64,000 nucleotides of DNA from a virus. The notes beneath the pieces are model-generated. The model ran no database searches and was not told the origin of the DNA. It saw nothing but the letters and a program-made list of their open reading frames with translations. Positions 34,097-43,780 of this stretch are shown piece by piece (the first letter of the stretch is position 1; each line of letters begins with the position of its first letter). The DNA is taken from IMG/VR virus record IMGVR_UViG_3300042937_001707, positions 1-64,000 of that record. One strand, written 5' to 3'. The translations under genes and the position numbers were made by a program.

Positions 34097-37000
34097 TATA
34101 ACCAATATCTATTTCTCTAATACTTTCGGTGATTTAGTAAGAACCGCAAATAACCTAGTAAACGCTTGGCAATATTTGGGGTTTTATGATTGGGATAAAC
34201 CTTCTGGAACTTTTTCTATATCAAGTTCTGGAACTGGGTTTCTTTCCAATACGATATCAGTATTTTCTAGAGAAACTAGGGTAGAAGGTGTTGGCAGTAG
34301 TTTATACGTCCAAAATAATGCTGAAGTGGGGAAAACTCTATCTCTCACAGATAGAGCGAATAACGTAACGTTGTATTCGAACGGAACTTCAATATTTTCT
34401 GGTGGATATCAAAATTATGCTTCTTACTTAACCGGAATTGGTTATGAAAATGTTAACAATAGTTACGGTATAGTTACTCTTGCTAAATCTCTATTTGCCA
34501 ATAGCGTAGATATTCTAGAAACAGCCAATGTAAATTTAATACAAGCAAACAATCAAATAATTTATTACAATTTATCTGGGAATACTGCACAATTTTCTGC
34601 GAACGTTACAGTTGGAAATTTGGTAAGTAATAATTTTATATATGCTGCAAATAATATTTCTACTAATAGAAATTTATTTGTGTCTGTAAATTCTCATGTT
34701 ATAGGTTTATCTTATACCGATAGATTGCAGGCAAATACTTCTGCAAATACTAGATATCTTTCTGTAACTGATGACGCCTTTGTAGATTACTTGCAAGCGA
34801 ATACAAATTTACAAACAGGGGTTGCTGTTGCAAATACGAGAGTCGTTACTGGTATTGTTCAAGCGAATAATACTGTTATTGCTAATACAGTTACTGCTAA
34901 CTCAATAGTTACTTCGCCAACATTACATGGTAGTAGTAACGTATTCAGCGGATATGTACAAGCTAATACCAGAATCGTTACTGGTATTGTTCAAGCAAAT
35001 AATACCGTTATTGCTAATACCGTTTCCGCCAACTCTTTGGTTACTACTCCAACGTTGCATGGTAGCAGTAACGTATTCACCGATTATGTTCAAGCTAATA
35101 CGAGAGTTGTTACAGGTATAGTTCAAGCTAATACTAACATATTTACTGCAACAATCTCTGCTAATAGTTCTATAGTTACTCCTACAGTTCAAGCTTCTTC
35201 GAACGTTTATACAGGATTTCTTAAAGCAAATAATTTAATTGTTACTGATGTTATTGAATCTCAATCTAGAGTTATAACAGATACTGCTTTAGCTAATACT
35301 AGAATAATTACAGCGACTTTACAATCTAATAATTCTATACTATCAAACGACATTTTAGCTAACACTAGAGTAGTTACTGGTATTGTTCAAGCGAACACCC
35401 ACATATATACCGACTACGCTCAAGCTAACACTAGAGTAGTTACTGGTATTGTTCAAGCTAATACTAACGTAATAACTAATGATGTTTTAGCAAATACTAG
35501 AGTTGTTGCAGGATTCGTTCAAGCAAACAATACCGTAATATCTAATACTATTTCTGCTAATACTGTTGTTACTTCTCCTACTTTACATGGTAGTAGTAAT
35601 GTATTTTCTGGATATGTTCAGGCTAATACTAGAGTTGTAACAGGTATTGTTCAGGCAAATAATATAGTTCATTCTAATACTGTTTCTGCTAATACTGTTG
35701 TTACTTCTCCTACTTTACATGGTAGTAGTAATGTATTCTCTGGATATATTCAGGCTAATACTAGAGTTGTCACTGAAACTGTTCAATCTAATACTAATGT
35801 AATAACTAATGATGTTTTAGCAAATACTAGAGTTGTCACTGAAACTGTTCAATCTAATACTAATGTAATAACTAATGATGTTTTAGCAAATACTAGAGTT
35901 GTGACAGGTATTGTCCAAGCTAATACTAATGTAATAACTAATGATGTTTTAGCAAATACTAGAGTTGTGACAGGTATTGTCCAAGCTAATACTAGAGTTG
36001 TCACTGAAACTGTTCAATCTAATACTAATGTAATAACTAATACTGTTTCAGCTAATTCATTAGTTACTTCTCCTACTTTACACGGTAGTAGTAACGTATT
36101 TACTGCGATTTTGCAAGCAAATAGTGCAGCAAACACTCAAAACCTATCAGTAACTCAGAGAATATTTACAAATGATTTTATATCTAATACTAACATTTTA
36201 GTAGTAAATAATGCAAATACTACCAATTTATACGCATCAAATCTAGTTCAAGCTAATAGTGTAGGATATCTAGATAACAGCCAAAATCCATCTGTATATA
36301 ATGTATATTCAAGAGAAGCACTATTCAATAATGCTTCGATAGTTTCAAACATGGTTGTTGGAGGAGACTTAAAAGTTTTAGGGGCTACTCAGTATGATGG
36401 TAAATCAATAAGATTAAGTGCTAACAGCCCTTCTTGGTGGACCAACACCATTCCTGCAGAACTGATTGTTAATAGAAAATTAGATGAGGCAAATGGTATA
36501 TGGTATTCTGCAAACTCTGACGCAGCAATATCTTGGTCCGATCTATCTTTAAGATGGAGAGCAGTCGATGTTCCTAATTCTACCGCCAACAGTAAAATTT
36601 ATACTAATTTATTGCTAGAGTTAGATATTGCTGATAATCTAAATGAAACTAGTTCCGTAAGAGTTCCTTCTTCTAGAGTACATTCTCTAACAAGAACACA
36701 CGCAAATTCTGCATTCTTAAATTCTAATTCTGCTTATACACATGCAAATTCTGTTTATACACACGCAAATTCAGCAATAACTATAGGGACAACGCCAGTA
36801 TATTTAAATAGAACTAATACAGTTTTTGGTGGTATATCAACATTGTCGGTAACAGGAACAACATTATCTAACTTTGTTGTTGCAAACACTAATGTAATTT
36901 CTCCAATAGTTGTTTCAAACAGCTTACAAGCAAACAATTTTGCTAATACCCAAAATCTTTCTGTAACCCAAACAATATTTACTAGAGATTTTCGAGCAAA

Positions 37001-39953
37001 CAACGACGCTTTTATTGCTGAAGAAGCAAATGTTAATAATAAATTAGTGGTTTCGGGGTTAACTGGACAAATAGACCTAAAACCTTTATCAACTAATGTT
37101 AGAATTTGGGACAACAATAATTCAAATTATCATGAAATTGTTACTGGAGATACAACAGCTAATTATTTGTTAAATCTTGCCGCTGGAAATACTACTCTAG
37201 TTCCCGGCACTATGGTTCCAACTTCTTTAACTATTACTGCTTCTGGAGGTATCGCAACCGACGCGACTACCAATTTAAGCGTTAATAGACAGTTCCAATT
37301 AACTGGACAAGCAAGGAGCTTACATGATTTAGCAACTACTGGTCTATTTACCAGAAACTCTGCCGGATCTATAATTTCAAGATCTATCGCTGTTTCTGGA
37401 ACAGGAATTTCTATTACTAATGCTGATGGATCTGCTGGAAATCCAACAATAACTTCTAATGCTACAAGTGCAAATACCGTTTCTACAATTGTTGCTAGGG
37501 ATGCTTCAGGTAATTTCTCTGCAGGAACAATTACCGCATCTTTAAGCGGTAATGCAACCAGCTCATCTAAAGTAAACAGCATTTTAACCAGAGGTACATA
37601 TTTAACAGGCAGCAATTTTGACGGATCTGCAGCAACCACTTGGACAGTAGATGCTACAACAACTAATACAGCAAACAAAATTGTTGCTAGAGATGGATCT
37701 GGTAATTTCTCTGCGGGAACAATTACCGCAGCTTTAAGCGGTAATGCTTCTACTGCAACTACTTTACAAACTGCAAGAAATATTAATGGAGTGTCCTTTA
37801 ATGGTTCTGCGAATATACTCGTTCCAAATCTTTTTGGAACCAACGGAACAACAACACTAAACACAGTAGGTGTTACTTCTGGTGTGAATTATGCAACCAT
37901 AACAAACGCTGCAAACGGATCTCCAGTGTTGATATCAACAGAGGGGCAGTTTGATAGTAATGTTGGTCTAACCATATCTACAAAAGGTACTGGGGCGATA
38001 ACTCTAGATACCGGGGTTGGATTAGGAGCTATAGACCTAAAACCAGGAACTAGTACCGTAAGAATATGGGATACTAATAACACCAATTATTGGGAATTCA
38101 TTACTTCTGACGTAACGTCCAACTATTCTGTTACTCTTCCGGTTGGTAATGTTGTATTAACTGCGGGTACTATGGTTCCAACAAGCAGAACATTGACAAT
38201 AGCGAATGGAACTGGTATTACTGGCGGCGGTTCTGCTACAGATTTATCTACAAATAGATCATGGACTATTGGTTTAACTGGACAAGCATTAAACCTTCAC
38301 GACATGACAACTACTGGATTATTTACTAGAACATCTTCTGGTACAATAACTGCTAGGTCTATCGCTGTTTCTGGAACAGGAATTTCTATTACTAATGCCG
38401 ATGGATCTGCTGGAAATCCAACAATAGCTTCTAATGCTACAAGTGCAAATACCGTTTCTACAATTGTTGCTAGAGATGGATCTGGTAATTTCTCTGCAGG
38501 AACAATTACCTCATCTTATTTTAATTCTTCTGATAATTCAGTTACTACTGGTGTGACTGGAATTATATCGAAGACTTCTGATAATTTTTATAGAACTGCT
38601 AGTGCTGCTGCTGTCGCAAGTTTTATCAGCGGTCAGACAATGAACATCAACGGTACTGCTACTGGTATTGGTGGTGCTGGAACCGTTAGCGTATCGACAG
38701 GATCATTTAGTTCTACTTTATCAGTAACTGGACAATTCTCGTCTTCTACGAGAATACTTGCTACTGGTTCTCAAGCATCGTCTTCTTTAGGAACTTCAAC
38801 AGGTTCTCTTGGTGGTATTGAAATCCAAGGACCAAACAGTTCTTCCGCAGCATTCATAGCATTTCATAGACCAGGAGCTTACGCTACATATTTTGGTCTA
38901 GGAACTAACAATAGACTGCAAGTCGGTGGTTGGTCTGCTGCAACATCATCGTGGAATATTCCGTATTCCACTCTTGGTATAGCATTTGACAACACCGATC
39001 AAGCAGGAACTCCGGCAAGGGTTTGGGGTGGTACAAACGACGCAACAACTTGGTACGAATACACTCCAGCAACATTAACTGTAGGATCGTATTTAACTGG
39101 TTCTAATTATACTGGCTATAACGCAACCACTTGGGCAGTAGATGCTACAACAACTAATACAGCAAACAAAATTGTTGTTAGAGACGGTTCTGGTAATTTC
39201 TCTGCAGGAACAATTACAGCATCTTTATCTGGTAATGCGTCTACTGCAAGTAAAGTAAATAACATTTTAACCAGAGGAACATATTTAACAGGCAGCAATT
39301 TTGACGGTTCTGCTGCAACCACTTGGGCAGTAGATGCTACAACAACTAATACAGCAAACAAAATTGTCGCTAGAGATGGTAACGGACAAATTACTGCTAC
39401 TACCGCAATAATTGGAACCTCCGAATTTAGTAGTGTTGGGACTATTGAACTGGGAAGACAAGGAACAGGCGATAGGGGAGCTTTAATCGACTTTCATTCA
39501 GCAGGAACTCCTGGGCAATATGATTATCATGCTAGAATTATTAAAGATGTTGGTGCTAATGGTAATTTTTGGATGTCTAATATCGGTTCCGGTAATACTG
39601 GAATGTCTGCCGGAACTGGAACTGCAATTTTAAGTCCCTCAGGAGATTTCACTGCTTCTGGAAACGTTACTGCATATTCCGACAAAACGCTGAAAAAAGA
39701 TGTTATTACATTAGAAAATTCTTTAGATAAAGTTTTAAATCTAAGAGGTGTGTCTTTTACCAAGATTGACTCCAATAAGAAAGGAATCGGTGTAATTGCT
39801 CAAGAGGTTCAAGAAGTTCTTCCAGAAGTTGTTGTAGAAAATTCCGATGGAATACTTTCAGTTGCTTATGGTAATATCGTAGGTGTTCTAATTGAGGCAA
39901 TTAAAGAACAGCAAAAACAAATTGACGAACTAAAATCTAAAATAGGAAACTAA
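34086..39953 (+). CDS. Long tail fibre with tandem Asn/Val-rich repeats and S74 auto-chaperone
   Basis: The protein is 1955 aa. The N-terminal SNTFGDLVRTANNLVNAWQY likely anchors to the baseplate. Residues about 250-680 are repeats of the kind ANTRVVTGIVQANTNVI, 20-23 aa long, expected to form a fibrous beta structure. Later come HANS-type repeats (about 875-900) and several near-identical beta modules around GNFSAGTITA, VARDGSG and LTRGTYLTGSNFDGSA. The C-terminus is a peptidase-S74 intramolecular chaperone: AYSDKTLKKD with catalytic S1865 and K1870, then [18 protein letters not shown] and a final coiled coil [15 protein letters not shown]. By analogy with endosialidase fibres the domain folds the trimer and is then released by self-cleavage before S1865. 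Confidence 0.88.
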   Translation: MANNITNIYFSNTFGDLVRTANNLVNAWQYLGFYDWDKPSGTFSISSSGTGFLSNTISVFSRETRVEGVGSSLYVQNNAEVGKTLSLTDRANNVTLYSNGTSIFSGGYQNYASYLTGIGYENVNNSYGIVTLAKSLFANSVDILETANVNLIQANNQIIYYNLSGNTAQFSANVTVGNLVSNNFIYAANNISTNRNLFVSVNSHVIGLSYTDRLQANTSANTRYLSVTDDAFVDYLQANTNLQTGVAVANTRVVTGIVQANNTVIANTVTANSIVTSPTLHGSSNVFSGYVQANTRIVTGIVQANNTVIANTVSANSLVTTPTLHGSSNVFTDYVQANTRVVTGIVQANTNIFTATISANSSIVTPTVQASSNVYTGFLKANNLIVTDVIESQSRVITDTALANTRIITATLQSNNSILSNDILANTRVVTGIVQANTHIYTDYAQANTRVVTGIVQANTNVITNDVLANTRVVAGFVQANNTVISNTISANTVVTSPTLHGSSNVFSGYVQANTRVVTGIVQANNIVHSNTVSANTVVTSPTLHGSSNVFSGYIQANTRVVTETVQSNTNVITNDVLANTRVVTETVQSNTNVITNDVLANTRVVTGIVQANTNVITNDVLANTRVVTGIVQANTRVVTETVQSNTNVITNTVSANSLVTSPTLHGSSNVFTAILQANSAANTQNLSVTQRIFTNDFISNTNILVVNNANTTNLYASNLVQANSVGYLDNSQNPSVYNVYSREALFNNASIVSNMVVGGDLKVLGATQYDGKSIRLSANSPSWWTNTIPAELIVNRKLDEANGIWYSANSDAAISWSDLSLRWRAVDVPNSTANSKIYTNLLLELDIADNLNETSSVRVPSSRVHSLTRTHANSAFLNSNSAYTHANSVYTHANSAITIGTTPVYLNRTNTVFGGISTLSVTGTTLSNFVVANTNVISPIVVSNSLQANNFANTQNLSVTQTIFTRDFRANNDAFIAEEANVNNKLVVSGLTGQIDLKPLSTNVRIWDNNNSNYHEIVTGDTTANYLLNLAAGNTTLVPGTMVPTSLTITASGGIATDATTNLSVNRQFQLTGQARSLHDLATTGLFTRNSAGSIISRSIAVSGTGISITNADGSAGNPTITSNATSANTVSTIVARDASGNFSAGTITASLSGNATSSSKVNSILTRGTYLTGSNFDGSAATTWTVDATTTNTANKIVARDGSGNFSAGTITAALSGNASTATTLQTARNINGVSFNGSANILVPNLFGTNGTTTLNTVGVTSGVNYATITNAANGSPVLISTEGQFDSNVGLTISTKGTGAITLDTGVGLGAIDLKPGTSTVRIWDTNNTNYWEFITSDVTSNYSVTLPVGNVVLTAGTMVPTSRTLTIANGTGITGGGSATDLSTNRSWTIGLTGQALNLHDMTTTGLFTRTSSGTITARSIAVSGTGISITNADGSAGNPTIASNATSANTVSTIVARDGSGNFSAGTITSSYFNSSDNSVTTGVTGIISKTSDNFYRTASAAAVASFISGQTMNINGTATGIGGAGTVSVSTGSFSSTLSVTGQFSSSTRILATGSQASSSLGTSTGSLGGIEIQGPNSSSAAFIAFHRPGAYATYFGLGTNNRLQVGGWSAATSSWNIPYSTLGIAFDNTDQAGTPARVWGGTNDATTWYEYTPATLTVGSYLTGSNYTGYNATTWAVDATTTNTANKIVVRDGSGNFSAGTITASLSGNASTASKVNNILTRGTYLTGSNFDGSAATTWAVDATTTNTANKIVARDGNGQITATTAIIGTSEFSSVGTIELGRQGTGDRGALIDFHSAGTPGQYDYHARIIKDVGANGNFWMSNIGSGNTGMSAGTGTAILSPSGDFTASGNVTAYSDKTLKKDVITLENSLDKVLNLRGVSFTKIDSNKKGIGVIAQEVQEVLPEVVVENSDGILSVAYGNIVGVLIEAIKEQQKQIDELKSKIGN
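34831..36122 (+). repeat. Tandem fibre repeats, partly near-identical 66-bp units
   Basis: The DNA encodes repeated ANTRVVTGIVQAN- and NVITNDVL-type units. Around 35758-36030 a 66-bp unit (ACTAGAGTTGTCACTGAAAC ... GATGTTTTAGCAAAT) occurs in near-identical adjacent copies. A longer segment with GTAGTAACGTATTC and TTACATGGTAGTAG recurs at about 34925, 35050, 35580, 35710 and 36075. Confidence 0.85.
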
Positions 39954-39954
39954 T

Positions 39955-40302
39955 ATGTCAGCAGGATATTTAGAATTATTTTTGGAACAAGGGGAAGATT
40001 ATTCCGTTAATATCACATTAGACGGATTAAACGGTTATCCATATAATCTTACCAATTCTAACGTAAAATCTGATATAAGAAAATCTTATTGGTCTGCGAA
40101 CGTTGCTGCTTCTTTTTCTGCAAATGTTGCTAATACCCAATTAGGGATTATAAATTTATCACTATCTGCAAATACTACACAAAACATTAAATCTGGAAGG
40201 TATGTTTATGACGTTTTTATAACAAATACATCAAACCCCACTAATAGATCAAAAGTTTTGGAAGGGATTATTCACGTAGAACCTAGTTCAACTAAAATAT
40301 AA
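39955..40302 (+). CDS. Small beta-rich virion protein of the fibre locus
   Basis: The protein is 115 aa. LELFLEQGEDYSVNITLDGLNG, KSDIRKSYWSANVAASF, GIINLSLSANTTQ and SGRYVYDVFI, then VLEGIIHVEPSSTK outline an all-beta domain like the N-terminal domain of baseplate upper proteins, frequent in T4-like cyanophages. The Gly-Arg-Tyr-x-Tyr-Asp motif is the most conserved part. It probably forms a socket or decoration for fibres. It starts one base after the long-fibre stop, with RBS AGGAAA. Confidence 0.75.
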   Translation: MSAGYLELFLEQGEDYSVNITLDGLNGYPYNLTNSNVKSDIRKSYWSANVAASFSANVANTQLGIINLSLSANTTQNIKSGRYVYDVFITNTSNPTNRSKVLEGIIHVEPSSTKI

Positions 40303-40314
40303 GTTTGACATTTT

Positions 40315-40322
40315 TATAAATA
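40315..40322 (+). promoter_or_regulatory. T4-type late promoter octamer
   Basis: Exact TATAAATA, 22 bp before the ATG at 40345. TTGACA (40305-40310) lies directly upstream but too close to act as the -35 of this -10. Confidence 0.65.
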
Positions 40323-40344
40323 CTAATAAAATTAGGAAACTAAA

Positions 40345-40632
40345 ATGTCAATCAGAGCAGTATCAGTAAAAGTCAATGGGCAAAACCCAACTAGAGTTGG
40401 TAATGTGACTTATGATAATACTATTAATGTTAAAGTTGATAACCAACAAGATTATTCTGTAAAATCTATAAATTATGGAGCTAAAAAAATATCTCAGTTA
40501 GAAGACGTTTACTCTTTTAGTCCTGTGGACGGTAACGTGTTGGTATTTAATGCTGTAACAGGTAAATATGTATCCAAAAGGATAGACTCTTCTTCTATTG
40601 ACATAAACAATATTGATGGCGGATTATTTTAA
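40345..40632 (+). CDS. Small virion protein ending in a DGG-x-F motif
   Basis: The protein is 95 aa. SIRAVSVKVNGQNPTRVGNV, NTINVKVDNQQDYSVKSINYG and KISQLEDVY, then DGNVLVFNAVTGKYVSKRID indicate a beta-rich structural protein. The last residues, INNIDGGLF, belong to a C-terminal motif shared with the next two genes. Proteins of this type are part of fibre loci in marine T4-like phages; a role in linking fibres is inference. RBS AGGAAAC in a short repeated leader (AAAATTAGGAAA) also seen before 39955 and 40649. Confidence 0.75.
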   Translation: MSIRAVSVKVNGQNPTRVGNVTYDNTINVKVDNQQDYSVKSINYGAKKISQLEDVYSFSPVDGNVLVFNAVTGKYVSKRIDSSSIDINNIDGGLF

Positions 40633-40648
40633 AAAATTAGGAAAATAA

Positions 40649-42154
40649 ATGGCAAATACAATCATCCAAATAAAACGCTCTCAAACCACAGCGTTACCAA
40701 CCACACTAAATTACGGTGAGTTAGCATATTCGTTCCAATCTGGTAAAATAGCAATTGGTGACGCTACTACTGGAGTTGTTGTTATAGGCGGCAATACCTA
40801 TACACAAATGCTAGATGCCGCCACTTCTTCTAATACTGGTTCTACCATTGTTAAGAGAGATTCTGACGGAAGTTTTTCCGCCACTGTTGTTAATGCTAGT
40901 TTATGGGGTAACGCTAATACAGCAACGAAATGGCAAACCGCAAGAGACGTATTTGTTTTTGGTGATGCGTCTGGTTCTGCATCTATAGACGGAACTGCTA
41001 ATGCCGGTATTGGATTAACTTTCGCAACAGTAAATAACAACGTTGGAACGTTTGGTGGCGTTTCTCAAATTCCAGTATTTACGGTAAACGGTAAAGGTCT
41101 TGTTACTGCAGCAGCTAATGTTTCCATTGCAACAACACTTAATATAACTGGCGATACTGGTTCTGATGGCGTTTCTCTATTAACAGAGACTTTGAATTTC
41201 CAAGGTGGAGATGGAATTACCACCACAGTAACCGACGATAATATTTCTATATTCGTTGATAATACTGTTATTAGAACTTCTGGCGGACAAACTGTTGGTG
41301 GCGATTTAACAGTTTCCGGCGATTTAACCGTACTTGGTAACACAGTAACAGTTAATACTTCTAGTTTGTTTGTAGAAGACTCTCTAATTAAACTTGCAAA
41401 CAATAATACTTCTGGCGATGGTTTAGATATCGGTTTCTATGGAACTTATAACGACTCTGGAGTTAAATTCTCTGGTTTAGCCAGAACCATTTCGGATTCT
41501 AAACAATATTTCTTATTTAAAGGCTTGGATGACGACCCCACAGGAAATACGATTCCTTCTGCTTCCATTACTGTTGCTAATACCGCAACATTAAGAGCTA
41601 ATGTAACTGGTGGTGTAATATCTAATTTACATCAAGCAATCCAACCTTCAGATGGTGGTACTGGACTAAGAAGTTATACCGTCGGCGATATAATTTTTGC
41701 TAATGGTTCTACTTCTCTAACAGTATTAAGCGACGTTTCTGTTGGTAGCGTTTTACTTTCTGGTGGTACTGGTGTAGCACCTTCTTACGGAAAAGTTGGT
41801 CTAGCCACTCACGTAGCAGATATTCTACCTATCGCTCATGGCGGTACTAATGCTGCGGCAATTGGTTCTGCTGGTTCTGTTGCGTATAGTAATGGTACAT
41901 CGTATCTATTCAATACAGTTGGAACAACAGGACAAGCGTTTATATCTGGCGGTTCTGGCGCTCCTACTTTTGGAACATTAGATTTGCTTGGTGGTGGTCT
42001 TGGTTTCACCAATCCAAACGCAAACTCAGCAGTATTCTATTCCGGAAGTGGAAATGCTATGTCTTATACAAATTCTGCTTCTGACGGTCATGTATTACAA
42101 TTTGCTGCGGCAACTGGAGTAAAATTCGGTCATCTTGATGGCGGATCTTTCTAA
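40649..42154 (+). CDS. Tail fibre protein ending in a DGG-x-F motif
   Basis: The protein is 501 aa. The N-terminus ANTIIQIKRSQTTALPTTLN, YGELAYSFQSGKIAIGD is the docking module found in many phage fibres and repeated in the protein at 42773. The body is beta-rich with Gly/Ser/Thr repeats: VKRDSDGSFSATVVNASLWG, GGQTVGGDLTVSGDLTVLGN and PIAHGGTNAAAIGSAGSVAY. It ends FGHLDGGSF. No S74 or collagen part is present. It probably forms a short or branch fibre. It lies in one transcription unit with the preceding small gene, behind the late promoter at 40315. Confidence 0.8.
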   Translation: MANTIIQIKRSQTTALPTTLNYGELAYSFQSGKIAIGDATTGVVVIGGNTYTQMLDAATSSNTGSTIVKRDSDGSFSATVVNASLWGNANTATKWQTARDVFVFGDASGSASIDGTANAGIGLTFATVNNNVGTFGGVSQIPVFTVNGKGLVTAAANVSIATTLNITGDTGSDGVSLLTETLNFQGGDGITTTVTDDNISIFVDNTVIRTSGGQTVGGDLTVSGDLTVLGNTVTVNTSSLFVEDSLIKLANNNTSGDGLDIGFYGTYNDSGVKFSGLARTISDSKQYFLFKGLDDDPTGNTIPSASITVANTATLRANVTGGVISNLHQAIQPSDGGTGLRSYTVGDIIFANGSTSLTVLSDVSVGSVLLSGGTGVAPSYGKVGLATHVADILPIAHGGTNAAAIGSAGSVAYSNGTSYLFNTVGTTGQAFISGGSGAPTFGTLDLLGGGLGFTNPNANSAVFYSGSGNAMSYTNSASDGHVLQFAAATGVKFGHLDGGSF

Positions 42155-42175
42155 AAAAGATCTTTAGTAAAAACA

Positions 42176-42183
42176 TATAAATA
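42176..42183 (+). promoter_or_regulatory. T4-type late promoter octamer overlapping a terminator
   Basis: Exact TATAAATA. The expected start, 6 nt downstream (about 42189), lies inside the 5' arm of the adjacent terminator hairpin. It would serve the coiled-coil gene at 42244. Confidence 0.65.
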
Positions 42184-42185
42184 AT

Positions 42186-42226
42186 AACCGTAGGAAGGAA
42201 AAATATATTCTTTTCTACGGTTTTTT
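42186..42226 (+). terminator. Intrinsic terminator between fibre genes
   Basis: AACCGTAG (42186-42193) pairs with CTACGGTT (42215-42222), 21-nt loop, followed by six T. It would stop read-through RNA from the 40315 unit. Confidence 0.75.
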
Positions 42227-42243
42227 ATTAATAGGGGTGATAA

Positions 42244-42762
42244 ATGAATAATGAGAGATTTTTTAACGCTTATGTTGAATTGTTGACGTCAACCTTTCAT
42301 GACGCTTTGGGAAAAAATATAGTATTCCAAGCGCAAGCAAAAATCAATGCAGAAGATCAAGAAGAATTAAAAAAGAAGGTCGAAATTTTAGAAAATAAGT
42401 TACAAGAATTTAACGACATAGAAAAGAACATAGAAGAAAAGGACCACCAACTACTCGATAAAAATACAGAAATTGGTAGATTAAAAAACGAATTCGAACA
42501 AATAAGAGCAGAAACAAACCACTTAAATACTTTTAAGAACGAGTTGATTTCTGCAAGACAAGAATTACAAAATAAAGAAAAAGAAAAAGAAAAACTCGCG
42601 TTAAGATACGAAAAGAAAATAGAAGAATTAAACTCTAAAATAGAATATCTACAAATGACGCCAGCACAAAGAAGAAAATTTGATGCTAAAAACGCTCCCG
42701 TAGTAACTAAAGAAATTAAAGAAGAAGTAGATTCCTATTCTAAAGACGGCGGAACATTTTAA
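42244..42762 (+). CDS. Coiled-coil protein of the fibre locus ending in DGG-x-F
   Basis: The protein is 172 aa. After NNERFFNAYVELLTSTFHDA, residues 35-140 are an almost unbroken charged coiled coil (EELKKKVEILENKLQEF ... KKIEELNSKIEYLQM), then MTPAQRRKFDAKN and a C-terminus SYSKDGGTF. The N-terminus resembles gp-type assembly helpers that sit in fibre loci of T4-like cyanophages. It may be a fibre assembly chaperone or a coiled-coil shaft. The final DGGTF links it to the two genes before it. It has its own late promoter. Confidence 0.75.
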   Translation: MNNERFFNAYVELLTSTFHDALGKNIVFQAQAKINAEDQEELKKKVEILENKLQEFNDIEKNIEEKDHQLLDKNTEIGRLKNEFEQIRAETNHLNTFKNELISARQELQNKEKEKEKLALRYEKKIEELNSKIEYLQMTPAQRRKFDAKNAPVVTKEIKEEVDSYSKDGGTF

Positions 42763-42772
42763 GAGATATTAA

Positions 42773-43777
42773 GTGGCGAACACAGTAATTCAATTAAAGA
42801 AATCTATAGTACCTGGAAATGTTCCTAGTAGTTTAGAAAGCGGCGAAATAGCGATTAATACCGCTGACGGTATTTTATTCTATAAAGATCCTTCTAATGT
42901 TATAAGAACCGTAAGAACAGATACCACAACAAACGCATATTCTGTTCTAAATGTAAATTCTTCATTATTAATTGCAACATCCAATTCTGATATTTTATCT
43001 ATAGACTCTACGGGAGCAATAACATTAACTCCAGATTCTGTTAATGATAAATTTACTATTGGAGTAAAATCCGGAACAGTTTTTGAAGAGGGTGTTGTTC
43101 AATTATACGATGGAGTTGATTCGAATTCTATTGTGTTAGTAGCAACAGCAAACGCATTAAACGCTGTCTATAACTTAGCAAATTTAGCATTTAACAGTTC
43201 TGGATCTGGTCCTACATCAACAAACTTAGCGTATCAAGAATTCACAGCCGCAAATAATCAAACAGAATTTTCCATTACAAATGGATATAATATAGGTAAA
43301 ATTAAAGTATTTGTAAATGGTGTACTTTTAAATTCTTCCGACTATACGGCAACAAATGGAACATCTATAATATTATCGTCTCCAGCACCTTTAGGTGACG
43401 ACGTTTCAATACAAAAATGGTATAACGATGTAAATGTTGCAAATTCTTATAGTTTAATATATGGAAATATTGATTCGAATAATATAATAACTACGACAAA
43501 TAGCGCAAATCAAGTATTGGATTTATTTTCAACCGCGTTATATAGATCCGTGAAATATCAAATACAAGTCACAAGTTCGACAAGTTATCAAATAAGTGAA
43601 TTATTGTTGATTCATGATGGAACCACTTCTTATATTACAGAATATGGTTTAATTACAACAAATGGCGTATTAATGAGTTATGATACAGACGTTTCCGGAG
43701 GATCTGTGAGATTATTGATATCTCCTACCAACAATAGCAATAGTATTAAATTCACAAAAACCTCAATTGTAGTATAA
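42773..43777 (+). CDS. Tail fibre protein with C-terminal beta module (GTG start)
   Basis: The protein is 334 aa. GTG was chosen because ANTVIQLKKSIVPGNVPSSL, ESGEIAINTADGILFYKD then begins exactly like the N-terminal docking module at 40649. The middle GIGKIKVFVNGVLLNSSDYT-like segment (NIGKIKVFVNGVLLNSSDYT) is a common phage fibre beta-domain. The C-terminal 85 residues (YRSVKYQIQVTSSTSYQISE, LLLIHDGTTSYITEYG) are paralogous to the C-terminus of the protein at 51023-51643. It likely forms a receptor-contacting fibre. Confidence 0.78.
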   Translation: MANTVIQLKKSIVPGNVPSSLESGEIAINTADGILFYKDPSNVIRTVRTDTTTNAYSVLNVNSSLLIATSNSDILSIDSTGAITLTPDSVNDKFTIGVKSGTVFEEGVVQLYDGVDSNSIVLVATANALNAVYNLANLAFNSSGSGPTSTNLAYQEFTAANNQTEFSITNGYNIGKIKVFVNGVLLNSSDYTATNGTSIILSSPAPLGDDVSIQKWYNDVNVANSYSLIYGNIDSNNIITTTNSANQVLDLFSTALYRSVKYQIQVTSSTSYQISELLLIHDGTTSYITEYGLITTNGVLMSYDTDVSGGSVRLLISPTNNSNSIKFTKTSIVV

Positions 43778-43780
43778 TAT

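Noticed and set aside
37163-37864. Minus-strand frame of 233 codons within the long fibre
   Set aside because: Complement of repeated Ala/Thr/Gly codons of the fibre; Pro/Val/Leu-biased, no RBS, and overlaps a confident gene.
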